From Lachnospiraceae bacterium (lineage in GTDB: Bacteria > Bacillota > Clostridia > Lachnospirales > Lachnospiraceae): a stretch of 5,297 bases of DNA. The stretch lies in NCBI GenBank assembly GCA_017463035.1, contig JAFTPY010000212.1, forward strand, positions 1-5,297. The letters are read 5' to 3'. Of this stretch, positions 1 to 4,831 are shown piece after piece. A program made the position numbers and the translations under genes. Position 1 is the first letter of the stretch. The number at the start of each line of letters is the position of its first letter. Below the pieces are notes generated by a model that worked only from the letters and a program-made list of their open reading frames with translations, ran no database searches and was not told the DNA's origin.

Positions 1-161
1 ACAAAGCCCTGCAATCCGAACATGACTACCTCGTTCCAACGCTTTACCCTGCTCATACGCGGTGTAAAATAGGATACGGACTTTGTAATCCCCTTCGGCA
101 GCATCTCTGCGTGTACCGCTTTATAAAAATCAATCAACAACATCGGATTTGTTCTGTTCAT
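1..161 (-). CDS. NAMPT-like nicotinamide/nicotinate phosphoribosyltransferase, N-terminal fragment
   Basis: Only the first 53 codons are in the window; the rest lies beyond the left edge. The protein begins MNRTNPMLLIDFYKAVHAEM and shows the N-terminal signature of the NAMPT (NadV) family: D-x-Y-K-x-x-H at residues 11-17, then YFTPR at 31-35 and FGLQGF at 48-53, comparable to DSYKVTH, YSYFE and FYGLQ in animal NAMPT. Classical PncB/NAPRT proteins start differently, so I favour the NAMPT branch, although many bacterial members are labelled nicotinate phosphoribosyltransferase. Known family members join a pyridine base to PRPP to give NMN (or NaMN) in the cytoplasm. The start ATG follows GGAGAG with a good spacing, only 18 bp after the PRPP-synthetase-like gene, so the two are almost certainly co-transcribed and probably functionally linked. 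Substrate (nicotinamide, nicotinate or another) cannot be decided from this fragment. Confidence 0.85.
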   Translation of the reverse strand, partial: MNRTNPMLLIDFYKAVHAEMLPKGITKSVSYFTPRMSRVKRWNEVVMFGLQGF

Positions 162-179
162 AATCTCTCCTCTCTTTCC

Positions 180-971
180 TTACCCCTTCAAAACGGTAAT
201 CTTTTCATGGCTTCCGGTAAAAATACTGTCCGTGGTGTACACCTGTGTAATCCAATCGGTGGTAAGAAGCTCTCCCTCAAATATCGAACTCTCACAATGG
301 GAAATATACAACGAAACATCCCCTGCTCCCAGTTTCTTCAGCGCCTTTGCACTGTGGAAGAAAGTACCTCCCTTGCTGCAAATATCATCGATAATCAAAA
401 CCCTGCTTCCTGCAATCAACTCCGTACGACCTGCCACATCAAGCCCCAGGATATCTCCGGTAGTCCAGTCCCTTTTCTTGATTCCGAACACATACGGCAA
501 ATCAAACATGGCCGAATACCGCTTCATAGCACCCTCATCCGGGAAGAAAAGCAGCAAATTCTCTGTTCCGCCAAGACGTTCAATGACCTGCTCCACATAG
601 TCCTTCGGCGTCCGGATGCGGAGATTATCAAACAACGCCTCGCTGACATAGGAATGTGGGTCCAGCACTGTCACCTCCGCAAAGCCCAAAGAATTTACAA
701 ACTCCGCAAAGTATTTTAAGGTAAATACATCCTCCGACTTCTTCACTCTGTCCTGTCTGGCATTGGGAATGTACGGAAGCTCCAGCACCATCCGCTTTAC
801 TCCCTTTGCCCGGAGATGCTTCGCAAGAAAATACAATGCCACCATTTCTTCGTTATGTTCAAAATTCCAGCGGACGACTGCTTCTTCCGTCTCCGTTACC
901 GTCTCCTTCATAAGAAGTGTCCCGTCCGGAAAATGATTCAGTTCCACCGGTTTACCGTTATATCGTATCAT
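180..971 (-). CDS. Ribose-phosphate pyrophosphokinase-like protein (short, divergent Prs)
   Basis: This 263-residue protein belongs to the PRPP synthetase/phosphoribosyltransferase fold. Visible signatures are FPDGT (14-18, equivalent to FSDGE of Prs), LPYIPNARQDR (65-75, the conserved PY-x-x-ARQDR segment), DPHS (104-107, in place of DLHA), a K/R-rich flexible loop KKRD (165-168) and a PRPP-loop-like motif IIDDICSKGGTF (193-204). It is about 50 residues shorter than housekeeping Prs (about 315), mainly because the N-terminal segment is missing, and its PRPP loop is unusual (SKGGT rather than DTAGT). It is therefore probably not the general PRPP synthetase of the cell. It lies 24 bp after the nicotinamidase and 18 bp before a NAMPT-like gene, so it most likely supplies PRPP, or a related pyrophosphorylated ribose donor, for NAD salvage. 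The start ATG is preceded by AAGGGGAGAG. Family assignment is firm; the exact substrate is inference. Confidence 0.88.
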   Translation of the reverse strand: MIRYNGKPVELNHFPDGTLLMKETVTETEEAVVRWNFEHNEEMVALYFLAKHLRAKGVKRMVLELPYIPNARQDRVKKSEDVFTLKYFAEFVNSLGFAEVTVLDPHSYVSEALFDNLRIRTPKDYVEQVIERLGGTENLLLFFPDEGAMKRYSAMFDLPYVFGIKKRDWTTGDILGLDVAGRTELIAGSRVLIIDDICSKGGTFFHSAKALKKLGAGDVSLYISHCESSIFEGELLTTDWITQVYTTDSIFTGSHEKITVLKG

Positions 972-995
972 AATACTCTCCCCTTTCGAAACTCC

Positions 996-1502
996 TTAGC
1001 CTTCATAAACCTCCACCTGGCACATCTTCATGGTAAGAAGTGCCGCAGCGTGGCTTTCCGGTGTTACACCGGCACAACAGGTTGCATCCACCTTTACCGT
1101 AATTTCCGGATACATGGCCTTTAAAATCAAGGCGTTGGAAACCACACAGATGTCGGTACACAAGCCGATAAGCTCCACTTCCTCAAAGTTATACTTTGCC
1201 CAATCAAGATAGCCGAAGGTCGGCTTATTCACAAGCTCTGCTCCCTCTATCGGCAAACCGTCATAAATCTGCCAGCCGTCGGTTCCTTCGATACAGTGCG
1301 GTACCGGAAGATATTTCCCCTCGTTGGTGCTTAAGTACTCCGGCTGATGAGTGTCTCTCGTAAAAATAATCTCATCCCCGTTTGCCCGGTACGCTTCAAT
1401 CTTTCTCTTTACGTTGTCCACAATGGCAACCGCCTCCTTGGTCCCCAATGCACCGTCAATAAAATCCTTCTGCATGTCTACCACAATCAATGTCTTTCTC
1501 AT
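996..1502 (-). CDS. pncA: Nicotinamidase (isochorismatase-family cysteine hydrolase)
   Basis: A 168-residue cytoplasmic cysteine hydrolase, predicted to deamidate nicotinamide to nicotinate and ammonia. The catalytic triad of the family is visible: D9 in VVDMQKDF, K93 in NKPTFGY and C119 in GLCTDICV. Probable metal ligands are D50 and H52 (RDTH), E61 and H69 (PVPHC), resembling the small nicotinamidases of Firmicutes. The frame is open upstream to 1649, but that would read through the promoter and operators; the ATG at 1502 has GGGAGG at an ideal distance and gives the family N-terminus MRKTLIVVDMQ. It is the first gene of an operon with a Prs-like and a NAMPT-like gene, which strongly supports nicotinamide rather than isochorismate as substrate. 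Expression is probably controlled by the paired palindromes in its promoter. Confidence 0.9.
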   Translation of the reverse strand: MRKTLIVVDMQKDFIDGALGTKEAVAIVDNVKRKIEAYRANGDEIIFTRDTHQPEYLSTNEGKYLPVPHCIEGTDGWQIYDGLPIEGAELVNKPTFGYLDWAKYNFEEVELIGLCTDICVVSNALILKAMYPEITVKVDATCCAGVTPESHAAALLTMKMCQVEVYEG

Positions 1503-1526
1503 AATCTCTTCCTCCCTTTTTGTTAT

Positions 1527-1539
1527 TATCATTTTGATA
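1527..1539. promoter_or_regulatory. Putative operator A of the NAD-salvage operon
   Basis: TATCA-TTT-TGATA is a perfect inverted repeat of 5-bp arms around a 3-bp centre. It lies between the predicted transcription start (near 1551) and the pncA ribosome binding site, so a bound protein would block an initiating polymerase. An identical core is found 38 bp away (operator B); the flanking bases of the two copies match best when one is read in reverse. The bound regulator is unknown; NrtR and NiaR are known NAD-metabolism repressors in bacteria, but I cannot match this motif to either. Confidence 0.6.
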
Positions 1540-1557
1540 CTATTTGTTTCTGTGTTT

Positions 1558-1577
1558 ATGATACTATCATTTTGATA
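1558..1577. promoter_or_regulatory. Putative operator B, overlapping the -10 element of the pncA promoter
   Basis: The same palindrome TATCA-TTT-TGATA occupies 1565-1577, inside the spacer between the -35 and -10 hexamers. It is fused to a third half site, so that 1558-1570 forms a second perfect palindrome ATGATA-C-TATCAT that covers the -10 element. Its position makes it a likely repressor site; shared use of the central half site could allow two alternative dimer registers. Confidence 0.6.
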
Positions 1578-1586
1578 ATATGTCAA
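1558..1586 (-). promoter_or_regulatory. Predicted sigma-A promoter of the pncA operon
   Basis: On the minus strand a perfect -35 TTGACA (1586-1581) is followed by a 17-bp spacer and the -10 TATCAT (1563-1558). The predicted start site is near 1551, about 50 bases before the pncA start codon. It is the only good promoter seen for the three-gene operon; the gaps between genes (24 and 18 bp) leave little room for internal ones. Confidence 0.7.
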
Positions 1587-1596
1587 GTGGTTTTTG

Positions 1597-1623
1597 AAAA
1601 AAAGGAGCGACCTATGCCGCCCC
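1597..1623 (-). terminator. Intrinsic terminator after the ATPase pseudogene
   Basis: Read on the minus strand, GGGGCGGC and GTCGCTCC form an 8-bp stem (two G-U pairs) with loop ATAG, followed directly by seven T. It begins 6 bp after the stop codon of the broken ATPase gene and ends 10 bp before the -35 box of the pncA promoter, insulating the NAD-salvage operon from upstream transcription. Confidence 0.75.
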
Positions 1624-1629
1624 CAATGA

Positions 1630-2729
1630 TTACTTAAATGCAACATCAAACATATATGGCGGAATTTTTACCACATCTCCCTCTATTACAAACCCCTTTG
1701 GATGTATAATATACTGTGTCGCAATCTTTTTACCGAACATTTCTTTAAAACGTCCCAGTGAGGTTACTGTATAATTTTTAGAAGACTTTACCTCTATCGG
1801 AAAGACTCTGAAATTCGTTTTGCTTTCATTTGATAGTAAAAAATCAATTTCAATATCATTGCGATGCTTATCCTCGCTATAATGTGTATAAAAGTACAGT
1901 TTAGACCCTCTTGCCGCAATCATCTGCGAAATCAAATTTTCATAAATCATCCCTTCGTTTAAAGATAGCTTGCCATCCATAATTTGTTTATATAGTTGCT
2001 GACCTGCAATTTCATTTTCGCTAAAAGCAAGACTAACCAGCAGGCCGGTATCCCCCATATAACACTTAACCGCGGATTCATTCTTATTAAGGGCAAACCC
2101 TACATTGGGATCATTGCATTTATAGCATAAATTACAAATCATGGAATCATCAAGCCAAAACAAAGGTTCATCATATCTATCAAAGGTTGCTCCTTCTTCA
2201 ATATCTCTCAGCACAATTTTTTTCTCATGCGTAGATAAATACGCAGGAATATTCTCAAATATTGCGGATACACGAGAGTTGTATTTTTTTGCCGCTTTTT
2301 TGATATCGTCTCTATATAACTCTAAAATATCACGTTTTTCGACATCCGCCGCTGCAAAATCTCTACCGTTCTTTGCAAATGCAAGAACCGCCTGCGGCAT
2401 ACCGCCTACCAACATATATTCTTTAAATAGATGCATAGCCTTCATATGCATTGACTGTTCCAACGGCTGTTTCTTTTCATAGCACTCACAAATATATTCG
2501 TATAAAAGACCTTCATCCATATATATCATGAATTCTTCGAAATCCAACGGATACATTTTTATTTTACGTTCTTCCGACGGCAATGTGATATTCTCTACAT
2601 TTTCCCGATTTCTTCCGCAACCGTAGACTTCCCGATTCTTCTTGCGCCCTCTATCAATAGCGCCTTTGTTCCGTTGCTGTTCTTCTTCCAATCTAATATC
2701 TTTGAATATATTTTTCTTTTAATTTCCAT
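1630..2729 (-). pseudogene. AAA_14/DUF4143-type ATPase, disrupted by an internal deletion and frameshift
   Basis: The intact start is at 2729: GTGGAGG precedes ATG and the product reads MEIKRKIYSKILDWKKNSNG, then LLIEGARRIGKST with Walker A at residues 28-36. The frame stops at 2595 after 44 residues. From about 2601 another frame carries the rest of the family: NVENITLPSEERK, MYPLDFEEF, YMLVGGMPQAV, CYMGDTGLLVS, NEGMIYENLISQM, and a C-terminal PD-(D/E)XK-like core DIEIDFLL then PIEVKSSKNY, ending at 1630. Intact relatives have roughly 75-90 residues between these parts, including Walker B and the sensor region; here they are missing. A simple reading is a deletion between short matches around TCGGGAAAA that also changed frame. 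The family is widespread in Clostridia and Bacteroidetes, often as solitary AT-rich genes of unknown role. The rest of the C-terminal frame is free of stops, suggesting a recent lesion or a sequence artefact. Confidence 0.85.
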
Positions 2730-2742
2730 ATAACCTCCACAA

Positions 2743-2821
2743 TACGCAAAGTAATATTTCAAAGAATAGCCAACAGTACGCAAAGTAAATTATGCTATAT
2801 TTTCTAATAATACGCAAGGTA
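2743..2821. repeat. Three direct repeats TACGCAARGTA with exact 34-bp period
   Basis: Copies are at 2743-2753 (TACGCAAAGTA), 2777-2787 (identical) and 2811-2821 (TACGCAAGGTA). The two 23-bp spacers are of equal length but unrelated sequence. In the direction of the ATPase gene each copy reads TACTTTGCGTA, a sequence with TAC/GTA ends. The farthest copy overlaps a predicted -35, the middle one the predicted start site, and the nearest one ends just before the ribosome binding site. This looks like an operator array for the ATPase gene. Confidence 0.75.
2789..2817 (-). promoter_or_regulatory. Predicted promoter of the ATPase pseudogene
   Basis: On the minus strand TTGCGT (2817-2812) and CATAAT (2794-2789) are separated by 17 bp in an AT-rich setting. 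The -35 is contained in the outermost 11-bp repeat, and the start site would fall in the middle repeat near 2782. The hexamers are only fair matches to the sigma-A consensus. Confidence 0.4.
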
Positions 2822-2888
2822 TAAGTGATTTTTTTGCCTCTACTAAAAATAATTAAGTGTCAAGCCCCTTTTTTTCTTTCTCTTACAC

Positions 2889-2925
2889 AAAAGTGCCGGA
2901 ACGCGCTTCTACGCATTCCGACACT
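2889..2925 (-). terminator. Strong intrinsic terminator of the sigF-spoVA transcript
   Basis: Read on the minus strand, AGTGTCGGAATGCG and CGCGTTCCGGCACT form a 14-bp stem with two U-G pairs and a 6-base loop TAGAAG, followed by TTTTGTGT. It starts 29 bp after the spoVAC stop codon. Its strength indicates that spoVAC is the true end of this operon. No T-run is seen on the other side, so it acts only in the minus direction. Confidence 0.85.
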
Positions 2926-2954
2926 CTGCTCATACATCATAATTATATCTCTTT

Positions 2955-3461
2955 TCACACAATTCCAAGCAGCTTCAGAATCCAGTAAATCAGCCCCAAA
3001 GCCCAGCTGGTCAGTATTCCGTACAGAATTACCGGCCCCGCAATGGTAAAGATCTTACAGCCGATACCGAATACCTGCCCTTCCTTGCTGTACTCAATGG
3101 CGGACGCCGCCACGGAATTGGCAAATCCGGTAATCGGTACCACACTTCCCGCACCGGCATATTTGGTCAGCTTCTGGTACAAATTCAGACCGGTAAACAA
3201 CGCCGATAAAAGCACCAGAGAAATTGTCACATAAAGTGCCGCATCCTCCTTACTCGCACCCAGATTCTGATACAGGTTCAGCAGAGCCTGTCCCAGCGTA
3301 CAGATGGCACCGCCTACCGCAAAGGCCCAGATAATGTTAATCCACGGATTATGCTTCGGGGTTACCTGCTCCACATATTGATTGTATTTTTCATCCCTCT
3401 TTTTCGGATCACTTTCCTTTACCACTTCATGTATCATACGTTTTCTTTGTTTGTCGTCCAT
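2955..3461 (-). CDS. spoVAC: Stage V sporulation protein AC
   Basis: A 168-residue integral membrane protein of the SpoVA complex, which moves calcium-dipicolinate into the developing spore and releases it at germination; B. subtilis SpoVAC has been described as a mechanosensitive channel. A hydrophilic, charged N-terminus (1-38) with the typical Y-x-x-x-V-x-x-x-x-P-x-x-N segment is followed by hydrophobic segments near 41-63, 76-92 and 134-163. The family hallmark GAGSVVPITGFANSVAASAIEYSKEG (split as GAGSVVPITGF, 103-113, and ANSVAASAIEYSKEG, 114-128) is complete. The length is slightly above the B. subtilis protein (150). The ATG at 3461 has AAAGGA upstream. It lies 81 bp after spoVAB, a wider gap than elsewhere in this operon, and is followed by a terminator rather than spoVAD. 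Confidence 0.95.
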   Translation of the reverse strand: MDDKQRKRMIHEVVKESDPKKRDEKYNQYVEQVTPKHNPWINIIWAFAVGGAICTLGQALLNLYQNLGASKEDAALYVTISLVLLSALFTGLNLYQKLTKYAGAGSVVPITGFANSVAASAIEYSKEGQVFGIGCKIFTIAGPVILYGILTSWALGLIYWILKLLGIV

Positions 3462-3542
3462 TCCGCTTTTTCCTTTCCGTTATTCTCACTTCATTCTTTG
3501 CCCATACCATCAAAATACGTCCCGTATCTCTTTCCGGACGTT

Positions 3543-3971
3543 CTACTTCCCTGCTCCCAATATCAGGTGATACCATGCACCGAAGCCCTTGCCCAAAGCG
3601 AAGGCCAGAACCAGATACGCCATTCCCACGGTAAGTTTAATACGCCGTGCCATAACCGGAAATACATTCACTACCTCTGCCAGTGCCGCCGCAAGACACC
3701 CTACAAACACTCCGAAAAACAATCCGCAGACCGACCGGAACATAACACCGCCCGCAAACTGCCATTGAAATAAATCTATCGCATTTGCCGTTGTCACTCC
3801 GATAATGGCAATGGTTTCATACAGCATTACATACTTTGCGGTTTTTGTTCCCGCAGCCAGTCTTGTTACCACACCTACTGTTGTAATAAATGCAAACAGC
3901 CCCGCCGCCACTGCAGCTCCGAAGGAGATTCCCACCGCATAGTACAATATGGTTAAAACCCAGTCAGACAT
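3543..3971 (-). CDS. spoVAB: Stage V sporulation protein AB
   Basis: A 142-residue, very hydrophobic protein matching SpoVAB in length (about 141 in B. subtilis) and context. Membrane segments are visible near 5-36, 48-64, 75-98 and 114-137, and the conserved cytoplasmic-side segment LAEVVNVFPVMARR lies at 97-110. The frame is open up to 3998, but the start at 3971 (MSDWVLTILYY) fits the family; GAGGGG lies about 10 bases upstream. The start codon overlaps the end of spoVAA by 8 bases, so translation of the two is probably coupled. SpoVAB is required for spore formation in Bacillus as part of the spoVA operon; its individual role in dipicolinate transport is not well defined. Confidence 0.92.
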   Translation of the reverse strand: MSDWVLTILYYAVGISFGAAVAAGLFAFITTVGVVTRLAAGTKTAKYVMLYETIAIIGVTTANAIDLFQWQFAGGVMFRSVCGLFFGVFVGCLAAALAEVVNVFPVMARRIKLTVGMAYLVLAFALGKGFGAWYHLILGAGK

Positions 3972-4599
3972 CCTCGATTTTCCCCTCTCTGGATGCATTC
4001 TCGATAATGGTGGAATTCACATCCTTTTCATACTGGCGCATCTGCACCTGTAACGGCGTCGGGTCACTGTCGATTTTCTTTCTCAGAAAATGGTTAAAGA
4101 ACAGGATGATTCCCAAGGGCAGTCCGATGCTGTAAGCAATCTCCAGTTCGCCCGGTCCCTTTCGTTCCGCTCCTTCCGTCAGGCGGTAAATCATAGGGAA
4201 GATTTCTTCCACGCTGGCATCCTTATTAAAGGTCACAATAGTAAAGGCCGACCCGAAAAACACGGAAAGCGCCACAAAACCCGTCTTACACCACTCTAAA
4301 GGTTTTGCGAACTTTTTCTGCTTCTCCGGCTTATATTCCACAATGAAATCCGGTTCACCCACCGGATTTACTTCAATTTCCGGATAAGCCGCTCCGATGA
4401 TTTCAATGACCTTCATCACGGAAAATATTTTCTTCTCTTTCTGCTCCTTTGGGAAACGGTACAGCTCCAGTGCACCGATTTTTTGCCGCATAACCGGATC
4501 TGTTCCGTAAACAGACGCCACATCCGCCAGCAGCACCCGACACTGTTTTACCAGCACACACTGGTCAAATTTCAAATAAACCGTCATTTGCTTCGGCAT
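3964..4599 (-). CDS. spoVAA: Stage V sporulation protein AA
   Basis: A 211-residue protein matching SpoVAA (206 in B. subtilis). The N-terminal soluble part (about 1-100; MTVYLKFDQ at 5-13 and a repeated beta-rich pattern) is followed by two membrane segments near 105-124 and 154-172 and a conserved C-terminal tail DPTPLQVQMRQYEKDVNSTI (179-198). Of possible starts, ATG at 4599 (MPKQMTVYL) is preceded by AGGGGG with a 7-base spacing and is preferred to the GTG at 4617. The gene overlaps the preceding small ORF by 16 bases and spoVAB by 8, so the three form one translational cluster. It should act in the inner forespore membrane with the other SpoVA proteins during dipicolinate import. Confidence 0.93.
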   Translation of the reverse strand: MPKQMTVYLKFDQCVLVKQCRVLLADVASVYGTDPVMRQKIGALELYRFPKEQKEKKIFSVMKVIEIIGAAYPEIEVNPVGEPDFIVEYKPEKQKKFAKPLEWCKTGFVALSVFFGSAFTIVTFNKDASVEEIFPMIYRLTEGAERKGPGELEIAYSIGLPLGIILFFNHFLRKKIDSDPTPLQVQMRQYEKDVNSTIIENASREGKIEDV

Positions 4600-4781
4600 A
4601 AACGTTCCCCCTGCCACGGTTGGTCCGCCATACGCATATATGCCTCCCGGTATACCAGTACACCGTCCGGCGCATCCTCCGGCTTACTCACAAACCAAAC
4701 CAGAAGAAAGACCGCTGCCGCAAGAGCCAGCGCCGCAATTATTAACGTAATTCTTTGTTTTACCGTCACTTCTTCCTTCAC
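4584..4781 (-). CDS. Small single-pass membrane protein between sigF and spoVAA, function unknown
   Basis: A 65-residue protein that I do not recognise. A short charged N-terminus (KEEVTVKQR) is followed by one membrane segment of about 23 residues (near 10-32, rich in A, L, V and I) and a hydrophilic tail containing EDAPDGVLVYREAYMRMADQ. The start is GTG at 4781 with AAGGAAAGG just upstream; a second GTG at 4769 with AAGGA is possible and would shorten it by four residues. It lies about 14 bases behind the predicted sigma-G start site and its 3' end overlaps spoVAA by 16 bases, so it should be made in the late forespore with the SpoVA proteins. This placement suggests a small accessory subunit, but that is inference only. 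The reading frame is separate from sigF and spoVAA, and codon use looks ordinary. Confidence 0.7.
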   Translation of the reverse strand: MKEEVTVKQRITLIIAALALAAAVFLLVWFVSKPEDAPDGVLVYREAYMRMADQPWQGERLCRSK

Positions 4782-4801
4782 CGCCTTTCCTTGTCTTCGG
4801 G

Positions 4802-4831
4802 AAGTATGTGCCGTTTTTAAACAAACTATGC
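4802..4831 (-). promoter_or_regulatory. Predicted sigma-G (forespore) promoter of the spoVA genes
   Basis: On the minus strand GCATA (4831-4827) and CATACTT (4808-4802) are separated by exactly 18 bp. From memory, the B. subtilis sigma-G consensus is GHATR, 18 bp, CATnMTA; this site differs at only the final base. The -35 element is part of the last codons of sigF and includes its stop. The predicted start near 4795 leaves a leader of only about 14 bases, containing the ribosome binding site of the small GTG gene. Confidence 0.65.

Larger units (their letters stand above)
2730..2888. other. AT-rich intergenic region between spoVAC terminator and ATPase pseudogene
   Basis: Apart from the three repeats and the weak promoter (2743-2821), the stretch 2822-2888 shows only T-rich, low-complexity sequence and no supported gene on either strand. 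Confidence 0.6.

Noticed and set aside
1..161. Classical pncB nicotinate phosphoribosyltransferase
   Set aside because: The N-terminal motifs (DFYKAVH, YFTPR, FGLQGF) fit the NAMPT branch better than PncB, although the final substrate remains open.
111..719. Long plus-strand open frame (202 codons) opposite the Prs-like gene
   Set aside because: It is antisense to a clearly recognised gene, has no ribosome binding site and no family resemblance. Other plus-strand open frames in the window (for example 816-1124, 2141-2482, 3351-3773, 4483-4878) are shadows for the same reason.
1503..1649. N-terminal extension of pncA by 49 codons
   Set aside because: It would include the promoter, both palindromes and the terminator hairpin; the family N-terminus and a good GGGAGG site support the start at 1502.
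2602..2691. First 30 codons of the long downstream ATPase frame (MEEEQQRNKGAIDRG...) as a real N-terminus
   Set aside because: This is the out-of-frame reading of the Walker A region, rich in charged residues and unlike the family. Real homology starts at about NVENI near 2601.
2743..2821. CRISPR array
   Set aside because: Repeats are only 11 bp, there are three of them, and no cas genes are present; the position over a promoter fits operators.
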